Below, piece by piece: positions 55,207 through 64,000 of a DNA stretch of 64,000 nucleotides; the stretch's first letter is position 1, and each line of letters opens with the position of its first letter. The DNA is from Sphingobacterium sp. ML3W (lineage in GTDB: Bacteria > Bacteroidota > Bacteroidia > Sphingobacteriales > Sphingobacteriaceae): the NCBI RefSeq assembly GCF_000747525.1, contig NZ_CP009278.1, forward strand, positions 5,084,001 to 5,148,000. The letters run 5' to 3'. Under the pieces are notes generated by a model. The model was given only the letters and a program-made list of their open reading frames with translations, made no database searches and was not told the origin of the DNA. Position numbers and translations under genes: made by a program.

Positions 55207-55944
55207 TTATTTTTTATTATTGATAATATTTAATTCCATTGAGGCGATTAATTTATTATCATTTATAATATATTCTGCTATATTTTCAAAACTGCTATTG
55301 AAATCATTACCTAATGCTTTTTCAACTTCCAACAAATTCAGATAATCCGATTCTGTATCTAGTGATAGTCGAATCTTTTCATATTTGGAATAAGATTCTG
55401 GAAGTGCCAGCAATCTAATATTAAAATTATCAGGATTTTTATATAAGCCAAAGGTTACATGCTCACAATAGTCAGGCAGATTATAAGTGTCATTGAGCTT
55501 TATCAATGCACTACGTTTGACAATTTCGGTGAATACACCAAAATGACATAAAACTGTCGGCAATGATTGATAAGAATATGACAGGTAATCAAAATCAATA
55601 TTTTCTGATGTTTTTATTAAATCTATCATTTTATCTACATCAATAAATGGACTATCAGAGCAAATTCTTATAATCTTATCAAAATCATATGAATTTGCAG
55701 TTTCAATAAATCTTTGTAAAACATTGTCCTCACTCCCTCTATAAAAGGAGATATTGTTTAATATTAAATATTCACATAACTCATCATCAACAATATTATC
55801 TGTTGTAGCAACAACGATAGGTATATTTAAAACAAGTAATCGATTTATCAAAAAGGAAAGAATAGTCTCACTTCCAAATTTCTTTAAAATCTTCTTGGGA
55901 AATCTAGTCGACCCTAATCTTGCTTGAATAATAATTCCAATCAT
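55207..55944 (-). CDS. SpsF/NeuA-like cytidylyltransferase
   Basis: This 245-aa protein has IIIQARLGSTRFPKKIL at the N-terminus (nucleotide-binding loop of the CMP-sugar synthetase fold), VVATTDN and RGSEDNVLQRF, then RICSDSPFID with the metal-binding aspartate. It belongs to the SpsF-like branch. In this context it probably makes the CMP-nonulosonate used by the sialyltransferase-like protein. Confidence 0.85.
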   Translation of the reverse strand: MIGIIIQARLGSTRFPKKILKKFGSETILSFLINRLLVLNIPIVVATTDNIVDDELCEYLILNNISFYRGSEDNVLQRFIETANSYDFDKIIRICSDSPFIDVDKMIDLIKTSENIDFDYLSYSYQSLPTVLCHFGVFTEIVKRSALIKLNDTYNLPDYCEHVTFGLYKNPDNFNIRLLALPESYSKYEKIRLSLDTESDYLNLLEVEKALGNDFNSSFENIAEYIINDNKLIASMELNIINNKK

Positions 55945-55950
55945 AAATAG

Positions 55951-57030
55951 CTAATTAAGTGCTGTTTTATAAATTCTATAAATAACTAGTAAAAAAAACA
56001 TGAAAAGAGATGATAACGCTGCTCCGAATACAATACCTTTCAGCGCACCGACGCGTTCTATCTTTAAAGGATAAATAGGTGAATCGATCTCTTCGATAAG
56101 CGGAGCTTCCTTTAATAAGGCCATTTTTGAAAGTTCCAAATTTTGCACTAACTGACCTAATATAGCTTTATTTGTTTCTGCTGAAAATTGTGATCGCTGA
56201 GTGGGAACCAAACGTTGTGCCTGCCTGGTCGGATTCAAATTTGGCGTAGCATCTAAAATAACTGCAGCTGTTGAAATATTGCCATTCATTACTGATCTTA
56301 CAGAATCCGTTTTATGTTGTAAGATAGCGATGTTATTTAACGACTTTTTAGTTTTCGTTTGAACATAAAAATCATTTACTTTCTTTACTAAAGCATTATT
56401 AAATTCTTTTGAAAAAACTTCATTTTTTGATGTTACATCTACCTTAATGATGGATAATTTCTTATCCGGTTTAGAAACCGAAAGATATTTATTATTTATA
56501 TCAGCAACGGCCTCCATAAGCACACTATCTTTTTTACGTTGCAATAGCGAATTTTTCTGTTTGATGAGATGAAATTCAATATTTACTAAGTCTGAATTTT
56601 GTTTTTCCCAACGATTTAGCTTTCCATTTTCCATTAATAGTAGATCTATTAATAAATGATTTTTATCTGAATCACTCGACGCTAAAAGTGCTGCTTGAAT
56701 CATTTTTCTAGATTTGTATAATTCTAAAAGGTTATCACCTTGAAAAATTCCTCCTCCCGATCCTCCAAGATCAACCCCTACCATGGATGCTATTCCAGCA
56801 TATTGAGCCAAACCTCCGCCTCCACCAGCTTCTCCGCTTTCCAACACAAAAGTAGTAGTTGCAGTAAAAGATGGAGCTTTAAATTTTGAATATAAAAACC
56901 CAATAGATGCTCCCACAAGAATTGATATTATAAATAAGAACCATTTTTTTAACAAAAAACTTATCCAGTCCTTGATTATCAAAATCAATTCTTTTAAACT
57001 TATTTCATTTGTCTTATTCATTCGACTCAA
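55951..57030 (-). CDS. Wzz-type chain-length determinant
   Basis: This 359-aa protein has two membrane helices at about 30-50 and 332-355 flanking a periplasmic Wzz domain. It lacks any kinase domain, unlike the Wzc at 21004. A glycine-rich stretch (ESGEAGGGGGLAQYAG) follows the first helix. It lies directly after the large Wza-like gene (2 bp), giving a second export pair for the right half. Confidence 0.88.
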   Translation of the reverse strand: MSRMNKTNEISLKELILIIKDWISFLLKKWFLFIISILVGASIGFLYSKFKAPSFTATTTFVLESGEAGGGGGLAQYAGIASMVGVDLGGSGGGIFQGDNLLELYKSRKMIQAALLASSDSDKNHLLIDLLLMENGKLNRWEKQNSDLVNIEFHLIKQKNSLLQRKKDSVLMEAVADINNKYLSVSKPDKKLSIIKVDVTSKNEVFSKEFNNALVKKVNDFYVQTKTKKSLNNIAILQHKTDSVRSVMNGNISTAAVILDATPNLNPTRQAQRLVPTQRSQFSAETNKAILGQLVQNLELSKMALLKEAPLIEEIDSPIYPLKIERVGALKGIVFGAALSSLFMFFLLVIYRIYKTALN

Positions 57031-57032
57031 AC

Positions 57033-59549
57033 TTAATTTTTAAATAAGCTGATAATAATGGCTAAAGTAGAAGCAACACCGGTACCAATCCCAATCCAAG
57101 CCTGCGAACTAATTTTCTCACGAGGTGCACGTTTTGGCACTACAATTTCTGCTCCTGGTTTTACCTCGGGATACCCGCCATCTTTTCCCTTAACAGCTCC
57201 GTTGGCATATTGAACAAAAACGCGTTTCTTTAAAGCATTATCTGTAAAGCCACCAGCCTGGTTGACATAATATTTTAAATTCTTCCCTTTCACATAAACT
57301 ACATTATTCGGGTTTAGGACCTCTCCCATCACTTTTACAGTCTCTAATTCTTTAGGTACTGTAATGATATCACCATCTAGGACCAATAAATCTCCACGTT
57401 GATCAGGATTAGCCAGAATTTTATTTAATTCAATACCAACTAAGTCGCTTGGTTCGATATCAGGCGCAGAAACACCTTGTTGTTGGGATACCTTTGCTAA
57501 GGCATTATTTTTTGCATTTGGATTACTTGATGTTAATCCATCTTCATTATCAAATTCACCATCCTCTGTATCTTGATTTTCATCGGAATTTTTACGCATT
57601 TCCTTCTTAAGGCGTTCCTTTTCTTTTTTCTCTTCAGCCTTCAATTTGGAAAGACCTGTACGCTTTAAAGAAGCTCCTTCTGTATAAGCATAGGATGTTA
57701 AACCTCCAGCACGCTTGATGATGTCGGATATACGTTCGTCTTCACGAGATATCGTATATATACCTGGATATAAAACTTCCCCTTCGATTTTCACCTGTCT
57801 TTGGGTACGAAATCCTGCATCCCCTAATACGGAAATAACATCATAAGGTTGTAATGCGATATTTAAATCGGATACAATACCTCCATTGATATCAACCAAA
57901 ATGGTCTGTGAAGAAGTTGTATCTCCAACTTCTCGATTATTTAATCGTCTAGCAATCTCGATACGTGCGTTTTTAGCTGCCTCATTCAGCCCACCAGCTT
58001 TCTGAATCAAATCTCCCAAAGTGGCATTACTGGCAAAAGGAAAATCGCCAGGAAGACGCACTTCTCCTTGCACCGTAAACTTGTACTCATCGCGTAAATC
58101 GAATATTGAGGCAATCTCAATCTTGTCTTCTCTTTTTAGAGGAATATCTTCCACTGTACCCGCTAATATTTCGCGTACATTGAAATTGATTAATTCCGCG
58201 GTATTATCAGCTCTCAACCTATTTATGATACCCCTTTCTAAAAAGGCATCTTCACGTACGCCATCTGCTTGCTCTAATAATTGCTTCAATGTCATTCCCG
58301 GTTCCATTCCATATAAACCTGGACGAAAAACTGCTCCTAAAACACTTACACGATTAGCAAAGCGCTCTAATATTGGCTCTATTATAAATTGATCGCCTGC
58401 TTTGGGACTATAATCTGCAAACTGATCTGCATAAATATCTTTTACACTACGTTCTTTATCTGTCTTCTGTAATACTTTTATCTTCGCGGTATATGCATCC
58501 TCGCTAAAACCACCGGCATACTTCACTAAATCCAACAATGATTCTCCAGATACGGTTTCAAAAATAGCTGGACGTTTCACTTCACCCTCAAACTGCACAC
58601 GGCTGCCATATACGGGAATATGGATGATATCTTGATCTTGTAAACGGACATTACCACTTTGTATGCCATTGGCTAAGAAATCATATAAATCAATCGTCGT
58701 AACCACTTGATTGTTGCGAATAACTTGAATTTGGCGATAGGTCCCCGTTTCACTTGGACCACCTGCAGCATATAAAGCATTGAATACGGTGGCTAATGAG
58801 GGTAAACTATAAGTACCCGGCTTGGTCGTAGCTCCCGTCAAGGTAATCCGAATCGTGCGGATATTACCAATATTGACATCTACATGCGTCATCCCCGATC
58901 GTATTGCGGAGTAGGTACTGCTTAAACGTTGTTGGATTTTACTCTTGGCTGCAGCAATGGATAATCCAGAAACGTTGATAGCTCCCACATACTCTACTTT
59001 TATCGTTCCATCTGCACTTACCGGTAATTTATAAGATGCCTCATTATCTCCGGAGATATCCAATAGAATCTCATCGTCTGGTCCGATAATATAAGAGCTA
59101 GGGGTTGCCATCCGCAAATTGGGCTCGAATGTAATGGCATTGTTCTTGAACAGGTCTGACCCAAAAATCTTTAATTTTTTTTCGTCAATAAGCAATGAAT
59201 CTTGATTGTTATTGCTTCTCAGCGTATCTTGTTCTGAGCCACCATTGACTTGACGACCAGTAGTGGAATTAGAAATTCGATTATCTTGCAGTTGTTTTGG
59301 CGTTTGTTTAGTCCGCTTGATTTTTTGCAAACGATCTTTTAGCTTTTGAGCTTCCACAGCAGAAACACCTTGCGCGCGCGCAAAACCGTCCAATTGACTT
59401 TCACCATAGCCCATCAATGCAGCTTGTTTGACATACTGTTCAATCTGGGCGTCGCTTAAATCATCAACTTTTATATTGGTGGGATTTGTCTGTGCTTGTA
59501 CCGAACTCATCAATCCAATCACAAAAATCCATAATAACAATCTTTTCAT
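57033..59549 (-). CDS. Large SLBB-repeat polysaccharide export protein (Wza-like)
   Basis: This 838-aa protein has a signal peptide (LLLWIFVIGLMSSVQAQ), a Poly_export domain with YIIGPDDEILLDISGDN near 155, and then about five SLBB domains, each with a phrase like FEGEVKRPAIF, VLGAVFRPGLY, VQGEVRLPGDF, IEGEVLYPGIY or VMGEVLNPNNV. An acidic, low-complexity insert (about 640-680, KKEMRKNSDENQDTEDGE) and a C-terminal membrane helix follow. It is an outer-membrane or periplasm-spanning export component, much larger than the lipoprotein Wza at 23421. Confidence 0.92.
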   Translation of the reverse strand: MKRLLLWIFVIGLMSSVQAQTNPTNIKVDDLSDAQIEQYVKQAALMGYGESQLDGFARAQGVSAVEAQKLKDRLQKIKRTKQTPKQLQDNRISNSTTGRQVNGGSEQDTLRSNNNQDSLLIDEKKLKIFGSDLFKNNAITFEPNLRMATPSSYIIGPDDEILLDISGDNEASYKLPVSADGTIKVEYVGAINVSGLSIAAAKSKIQQRLSSTYSAIRSGMTHVDVNIGNIRTIRITLTGATTKPGTYSLPSLATVFNALYAAGGPSETGTYRQIQVIRNNQVVTTIDLYDFLANGIQSGNVRLQDQDIIHIPVYGSRVQFEGEVKRPAIFETVSGESLLDLVKYAGGFSEDAYTAKIKVLQKTDKERSVKDIYADQFADYSPKAGDQFIIEPILERFANRVSVLGAVFRPGLYGMEPGMTLKQLLEQADGVREDAFLERGIINRLRADNTAELINFNVREILAGTVEDIPLKREDKIEIASIFDLRDEYKFTVQGEVRLPGDFPFASNATLGDLIQKAGGLNEAAKNARIEIARRLNNREVGDTTSSQTILVDINGGIVSDLNIALQPYDVISVLGDAGFRTQRQVKIEGEVLYPGIYTISREDERISDIIKRAGGLTSYAYTEGASLKRTGLSKLKAEEKKEKERLKKEMRKNSDENQDTEDGEFDNEDGLTSSNPNAKNNALAKVSQQQGVSAPDIEPSDLVGIELNKILANPDQRGDLLVLDGDIITVPKELETVKVMGEVLNPNNVVYVKGKNLKYYVNQAGGFTDNALKKRVFVQYANGAVKGKDGGYPEVKPGAEIVVPKRAPREKISSQAWIGIGTGVASTLAIIISLFKN

Positions 59550-59583
59550 TCTATATTTCGAATTTTCACAAAAGTAGGGAAAT

Positions 59584-60444
59584 TTATTTAATTAAAAGGC
59601 GTAGATATTCTCCATAACCCGATTTACGCAATGGGTCGGCAACCTTTAATAACTGATCCTTATCGATATAACCCATGCGATAAGCCACTTCCTCGATAGC
59701 ACCGATTTTCATCCCTTGCCTTTCCTCAATGACCTGCACAAATTGTGCCGCTTGCATAAGAGACTGAATAGTACCTGTATCCAACCAGGCTGTGCCCCTG
59801 TCAAAGACAGAAACCTTCAGTTTACCGCGTTCTAAGTATACTTTGTTAATATCGGTAATTTCCAATTCACCTCTTGGCGATGGTTTGATTTGCTTTGCAA
59901 TCTCTACAACGTCATTATCGTAAAAATATAAACCTGGGATAGCAAAGTTTGATTTTGGTGAAAGGGGTTTTTCCTCAATCGATACAGCAACCTTATTTGC
60001 ATCAAATTCGACCACGCCATAACGTTCTGGATCATTGACTTGATAAGCAAAGACCATCCCTCCTTCAACATCAACACAGGATTGTAACAAATGGGACATA
60101 CCAGATCCGTGAAAAATATTATCACCCAAGATCAAGGCCACTTTATCATCACCGATAAATTCTTCTCCCAATATAAAGGCTTGCGCCAGTCCATCAGGGC
60201 TTGGTTGCTCTATATACTCAAAACGACAACCCAGTTGCGAACCATCGCCCAAAAGTCTTTGAAACTGTGGTAGATCTTGCGGTGTAGAGATAATCAAAAT
60301 CTCGTGAATACCCGCTAACATCAAAGTCGATAACGGATAATAAATCATCGGCTTATCATATACAGGCATCAATTGCTTACTCACAGCAAGGGTCATCGGA
60401 TGCAAACGCGTACCAGAACCTCCTGCTAAAATAATTCCTTTCAT
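59584..60444 (-). CDS. rfbA: Glucose-1-phosphate thymidylyltransferase
   Basis: This 286-aa protein has GGSGTRLHPMT (8-18), KQLMPVYDKPMIYYP, ILGDNIFHGSG and VSIEEKP, a full-length RfbA/RmlA. It makes dTDP-glucose, the first step of dTDP-L-rhamnose. The order of the cluster on the minus strand is rfbB, rfbC, rfbD, rfbA, with TAAC-rich spacers on two junctions. Confidence 0.97.
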   Translation of the reverse strand: MKGIILAGGSGTRLHPMTLAVSKQLMPVYDKPMIYYPLSTLMLAGIHEILIISTPQDLPQFQRLLGDGSQLGCRFEYIEQPSPDGLAQAFILGEEFIGDDKVALILGDNIFHGSGMSHLLQSCVDVEGGMVFAYQVNDPERYGVVEFDANKVAVSIEEKPLSPKSNFAIPGLYFYDNDVVEIAKQIKPSPRGELEITDINKVYLERGKLKVSVFDRGTAWLDTGTIQSLMQAAQFVQVIEERQGMKIGAIEEVAYRMGYIDKDQLLKVADPLRKSGYGEYLRLLIK

Positions 60445-60694
60445 AATTTTTTTTTATAAGGTAAGAAGGTTAGATGATGGTTAGAAGGTTAGAATTTTTC
60501 TAACGAACTAATCTCTTAACGATCTAACTTCTTAACTATCTAATTTTCGAACTTTCTAATGTTAATAGGTTATTTTACTGTCTAACGACTTAACCGCCTA
60601 ACTTGCTACATGGTTAAGAGCTTATATGGTGAGAAGGTTAGAATTTTTCTAACGCTCTAACTTCTTAACTATCTAATTTTCTACCTAACTTTCC
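60445..60694 (-). repeat. Repetitive TAAC-rich spacer between rfbD and rfbA
   Basis: The gap consists of variations on CTAACTTCTTAAC, TAACGATCTAAC and GGTTAGAA. Two copies of a perfect hairpin, GTTAGAA-TTT-TTCTAAC, occur at 60488-60504 and 60637-60653 within a longer direct repeat (GAAGGTTAGAATTTTTCTAA). No coding frame is present. The wording resembles the linkers of the island elements. Confidence 0.8.
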
Positions 60695-61564
60695 TTACAA
60701 ACTATCCAAACAAGCAGCTAAGCTATCTCTCCAAAACGGCACCTCTACACCGTAAACGGTCTTAATTTTCGTTTTATCTAGCAAAGAATAATGAGGTCTC
60801 TTTGCAGGAGTTGGATAGGCCGTTGATGGAATAGCTTTAATGTCACAATCCAGCTGCTTCAACTCGCGGATCGCAACGGCAAAATCATACCAACTTATTT
60901 CTCCTTCGTTACTATAATGATACAAGCCTCCCTCCCATTTATCTGAAGTGATAATCGTCACAATAGCTTTGGCTAAATCATGTGCAGATGTAGGCGAACC
61001 GATCTGATCGTTAATAACCGAGATGGAATCCCGCTCGGACATCAAACGTAACATGGTTTTGACGAAATTTTTCCCATGAGTAGCATACACCCATGAGGTA
61101 CGGATAATAATAGCCTCGGGACACCATTTCTGTATCGCCTGCTCTCCTTTTAACTTGGTCTCACCATATACATTAATTGGGCTTACAGCAGCATCTTCCG
61201 TTAAAGGGGTACTAGAATTTCCATCAAATACATAATCTGTTGATATCGCAATCAATTGTTTACCATGTAAGCGACAGTACTGCGCAATCTCATCGGTCGC
61301 AAGGTGGTTCACCTGATCGGCAAGTACCGGTTCTGACTCGGCCAAATCCACTGCTGTGTACGCTCCGGCATGAACAATCACATCGGGCTGATACATCGCC
61401 AAGATATCTTGAATCAACATTATTTGATCCAATGGAAGCTGTTTACGGTCCAAAAAGTAACATTCCTTACTTAGATCCTGCTCCAAGATTACTTTCAACT
61501 CGTTACCTAACTGACCAGTAGCCCCTGTCACCAATATGCGTTGATTCTGATTAACCGATGTCAT
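60695..61564 (-). CDS. rfbD: dTDP-4-dehydrorhamnose reductase
   Basis: This protein of about 289 aa is an SDR with VTGATGQLGNELK near the start, STDYVFDGNSSTPLTE, the catalytic Y-x3-K in NVYGETKLKGE, and RTSWVYATHGKNFVKTM. It carries out the last step to dTDP-L-rhamnose. The frame extends to 61585, but the start at 61564 gives a normal N-terminus with only a 14-bp overlap to rfbC. Confidence 0.96.
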   Translation of the reverse strand: MTSVNQNQRILVTGATGQLGNELKVILEQDLSKECYFLDRKQLPLDQIMLIQDILAMYQPDVIVHAGAYTAVDLAESEPVLADQVNHLATDEIAQYCRLHGKQLIAISTDYVFDGNSSTPLTEDAAVSPINVYGETKLKGEQAIQKWCPEAIIIRTSWVYATHGKNFVKTMLRLMSERDSISVINDQIGSPTSAHDLAKAIVTIITSDKWEGGLYHYSNEGEISWYDFAVAIRELKQLDCDIKAIPSTAYPTPAKRPHYSLLDKTKIKTVYGVEVPFWRDSLAACLDSL

Positions 61565-62111
61565 GTTTCTCTTTAAATGATGCAAATGTCTGTGCTGTTT
61601 GATCTTTCTGCGAAAGGATCATATCTGCCTCTGGAACACCCCAGTCAATGTCAAATTCTTGATCTAAAGGAAAAACACCATCTTCTGAAGCTTGGTGATA
61701 TTGATTATCGCATTTGTAAAAAAATACCGCAGTCTCAGACAATACGCTAAAACCATGTAAAAATCCACGTGGAACATACAGTTGTCTCTTGTTTTCAGCA
61801 GAAAGTTCAACAGCCACCGATTGACCATAAGTCTCCGAGCCGGGGCGTACATCGACTGCGACATCGATTACTTTGCCTTCCATTACACGCACCAATTTTG
61901 CCTGCGCATGGTCACCCGCCTGCATATGCAAGCCACGTACAACACCATATTGCGATTGGGACTGGTTATCTTGCACGAAATGAGGCTTGTTGCCTAAAAT
62001 TTGCGCAAATTTTTCTTCGTTATAAGCTTCGAAGAAATAACCCCTCTCGTCTTCATATACGGTTGGTTCTAATATAAAGCAACCTTTTAGTTTTGTTTCT
62101 ATACTTTTCAT
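61551..62111 (-). CDS. rfbC: dTDP-4-dehydrorhamnose 3,5-epimerase
   Basis: This 186-aa cupin has GCFILEPTVYEDERGYFFEAYN, the catalytic histidine in VVRGLHMQAGDHAQAKLVRV, and YVPRGFLHGFSVLSE. Full-length RfbC/RmlC. It overlaps rfbD. A repetitive spacer of about 240 bp separates it from rfbB. Confidence 0.97.
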   Translation of the reverse strand: MKSIETKLKGCFILEPTVYEDERGYFFEAYNEEKFAQILGNKPHFVQDNQSQSQYGVVRGLHMQAGDHAQAKLVRVMEGKVIDVAVDVRPGSETYGQSVAVELSAENKRQLYVPRGFLHGFSVLSETAVFFYKCDNQYHQASEDGVFPLDQEFDIDWGVPEADMILSQKDQTAQTFASFKEKHDIG

Positions 62112-62355
62112 TGTTTTTTTTATTCAGTAACGCAGTAACATTAGTAGTAACGTAGTAACAATTAGTGACGTAGTAACATTAGTAGTAACACAGTAACAAT
62201 AGTGACGTAGTAACACTAGTAGTAACACAGTAACAACAGTGACGCAGTAACATTAGTAGTAACGTAGTAACAATTAGTGACGTAGTAACATTAGTAGTAA
62301 CACAGTAACAACAGTGACGTAGTAACATTCGTCACTCGGTTACTTTGTAACTCGA
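62112..62355 (-). repeat. Tandem-like TAAC/GTGACG spacer between rfbB and rfbC
   Basis: From about 62126 to 62345 the spacer is built of words such as GTAACGTAGTAACAATTAGTG, CAGTAACAACAGTGACG and CATTAGTAGTAAC, with two long near-identical blocks (start near 62133 and 62245). They share CAGTAAC and GTGACG with the 15-mers of the accessory island. It ends in an inverted repeat (AGTGACG 62313-62319, CGTCACT 62330-62336), so the transcript can fold. Confidence 0.85.
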
Positions 62356-63417
62356 TTACTTCTTTACTTCCTTATACTGCTCTTCATAATACTTCTGATA
62401 ATCGCCAGAAGTTACGTTATCCAACCACTCTTGATTATCCAAAAACCAATCGATAGTCTTCGACAGACCTTCTTCAAAAGTAACCGACGGGTACCAACCC
62501 AATTCCTTATTGATTTTGTTGGCATCGATTGCATAACGCAGATCGTGTCCTGGACGATCCTTGACAAAGGTAATCAAGGCTTCTGCTGTACCTGTGGGAC
62601 GGCCTAACTTCTCATCTACCTGTTTACAGAGTTCTTTGACCAAATCGATATTCTGCCATTCATTGAAACCTCCGACATTATAAGAGCCACCATTCTTCCC
62701 TTCGTGGAAGACCAAGTCGATAGCTACCGCATGATCGACCACATAGAGCCAATCGCGTGTGTATTTACCATCTCCATAAATCGGAAGTGGCTGATTGGTC
62801 AATATATTATGGATGCATAATGGAATTAATTTTTCGGGAAAATGATTGGGCCCATAATTATTAGAACAATTGGTCAACACGATAGGCAGACCATAAGTAT
62901 CATGATAAGCACGCACAAAATGATCGGAACTAGCTTTAGATGCTGAATAAGGTGAATGTGGATCATAGGCGGTTTCCTCGGTAAAAAGGCCGGTATCACC
63001 CAATGCACCATACACCTCATCGGTGGATACATGATGAAAGCGTTTGCCTTCAAATTGACCTTCCCAGATGGCACGGGCAGCATTCAATAGGTTCATCGTT
63101 CCGATGACATTTGTCATCACAAACGCTGTTGGATCTGCAATAGAACGATCGACATGAGACTCCGCAGCGAGGTGGATAACACCATCAGGTTGATACTGTT
63201 CAAAGACACGAATCATTGCCGCCGCATCGGTAATATCTTCCTTAACAAAAGTATAGTTGGGCTTTTCTTCGATATCGCGAAGATTTTCGAGATTGCCGGC
63301 ATAGGTCAATGCATCTAAATTGATGATATGGTATTCTGGATATTTATTAACAAAATTCCGTACTACATGCGAACCTATAAAACCCGCTCCGCCTGTAATA
63401 ATGATCGTTCTATTCAT
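62356..63417 (-). CDS. rfbB: dTDP-glucose 4,6-dehydratase
   Basis: This 353-aa extended SDR has ITGGAGFIGSHVVRNFV at 7-23, HLAAESHVDRSI, STDEVYGALGD with the catalytic Asp-Glu, and Y-x3-K in SPYSASKASSDHFV. Full-length RfbB/RmlB. It is the first rhamnose gene on the minus strand and is probably close to the start of the polysaccharide transcript. Confidence 0.97.
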   Translation of the reverse strand: MNRTIIITGGAGFIGSHVVRNFVNKYPEYHIINLDALTYAGNLENLRDIEEKPNYTFVKEDITDAAAMIRVFEQYQPDGVIHLAAESHVDRSIADPTAFVMTNVIGTMNLLNAARAIWEGQFEGKRFHHVSTDEVYGALGDTGLFTEETAYDPHSPYSASKASSDHFVRAYHDTYGLPIVLTNCSNNYGPNHFPEKLIPLCIHNILTNQPLPIYGDGKYTRDWLYVVDHAVAIDLVFHEGKNGGSYNVGGFNEWQNIDLVKELCKQVDEKLGRPTGTAEALITFVKDRPGHDLRYAIDANKINKELGWYPSVTFEEGLSKTIDWFLDNQEWLDNVTSGDYQKYYEEQYKEVKK

Positions 63418-63569
63418 GATATTTCAAAAACTTATAACTACTTAAATCAAGCCTAGCCAGAGGCAGGGCAACAATATCAAAAGTAATAGAATTTTGTGAA
63501 CAATCAATAACCGAATACGGGTTTAATACGGTACTATCTCTATTTTCATCCCGTGTGGCATCTTAGGGC

Positions 63570-64000
63570 TTAGTTCTGCCCTTGTTCTTGATAAAGGCCG
63601 GAAATCGGAACGGTGACTTTAAAGGTTTTAGATGCTCCACTTACAAAATGCAGTTTACCTGCAATGGTGGTATTTACCCCGGTAAGATCGACAGTATCAA
63701 TATCATTTTTGATTACTTTATAGCGTACCGAAACCTCAGGCTTACTCACCTCATCATGTTGAAAAGGAAGGGCTAAAGACTGCTCGAGATGGATACGTAA
63801 GTCAGGATGCTGCAGATGAACATGCTTGATGGTCGCATGCTTCAGCTTTTCATCATGACTACGACTATGGATAACCAGCACGCCGCTCTTGATACTGCGG
63901 TCGCCACTATACTGCCCGGGGCGCTCTTGAAACAGGTAGCTGACAGACATTTGTCCATGATTTGCAAATCGTTGATTTCTCTGTCTTGCCGCCCAAAAAT
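63570..64000 (-). CDS. Unrecognised protein, C-terminal part (gene runs off the window)
   Basis: The frame ends at 63570 and is open to the right edge of the window. The codons before the internal ATG at 63950 (reading FWAARQRNQRFANHGQ) look coding, so the true start is beyond 64000. The visible part of about 143 residues is rich in beta strands (VLVIHSRSHDEKLKHATIKHV, TTIAGKLHFVSGASKTFKVTV). No family is recognised. It is separated from rfbB by about 150 bp. Confidence 0.6.
   Translation of the reverse strand, partial: FWAARQRNQRFANHGQMSVSYLFQERPGQYSGDRSIKSGVLVIHSRSHDEKLKHATIKHVHLQHPDLRIHLEQSLALPFQHDEVSKPEVSVRYKVIKNDIDTVDLTGVNTTIAGKLHFVSGASKTFKVTVPISGLYQEQGQN

Overview
The window looks like chromosomal DNA of a Bacteroidota bacterium, most likely a Sphingobacterium-type member of the Sphingobacteriaceae. 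The reasons are the AT-rich sequence, genes without strong Shine-Dalgarno sites, candidate TAnnTTTG promoter boxes, GldK/GldN-type proteins, and the Wza-Wzc export pair at the end of a very long minus-strand polysaccharide locus. The genus is an inference from gene content only.

Region 1 (1-15.7 kb) is an accessory island. Short modules, several resembling phage-defence or toxin-antitoxin genes, are separated by nine copies (E1-E9) of a composite interspersed element. The elements all lie in the same orientation even though the modules lie on both strands. A typical element has a left box around the word ATCATGGATTATCC, a variable run of 15-bp GTAACRCAGTGACGA-type words, and a right box around GCGTCCARTRATAGG. 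Modules in order: an Rpn/PD-(D/E)XK protein; a degenerate GHKL ATPase plus STAS-like DUF4325 pair; an Abi-like HEPN protein with a small membrane protein; a minus-strand operon of a 101-aa protein, a HELGH metallopeptidase-like protein and a dCTP deaminase-like protein; DUF1016 and RhuM remnants with a frameshifted membrane protein; a zeta-like P-loop protein with a small partner; a Fic protein; a second copy of the ATPase/STAS pair, identical in protein sequence; a 53-aa membrane protein; a deleted zeta-partner remnant; and an IS3-family remnant. Element E7 carries about 35 tandem 15-mers (524 bp).

Region 2 (15.7-20.6 kb) holds an NTP_transf_5 nucleotidyltransferase between two IS3 remnants, then a minus-strand group of outer-membrane beta-barrel, gldK and gldN, with no gldL or gldM between the last two.

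Region 3 (21.0-63.4 kb) is an exopolysaccharide/capsule locus of about 42 kb, almost all on the minus strand, with many overlapping genes. It reads as two assembly lines. The promoter-distal right part has rfbBCDA (dTDP-rhamnose), SLBB-type Wza, Wzz, a nonulosonic-acid set (cytidylyltransferase, NeuB-type synthase, KdsC-like phosphatase), a sialyltransferase-like protein, flippase, polymerase, an amidotransferase trio (WbuX/HisH/HisF), a WbuB-like transferase, an SDR and a WecA/MraY-like initiator. The left part has a regulator, TviB/TviC-like enzymes, polymerase, glycosyltransferases, a second flippase, CapE-cupin-CapF-CapG (UDP-FucNAc type), a beta-helix protein, a PglC-like initiator with PglD- and PglE-like enzymes, and a separate wza-wzc pair. 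A broken second NTP_transf_5 gene lies between degT and wza. TAAC-rich spacers resembling the island words sit inside the rfb genes at 60.4 and 62.1 kb. The window ends inside an unrecognised minus-strand gene.
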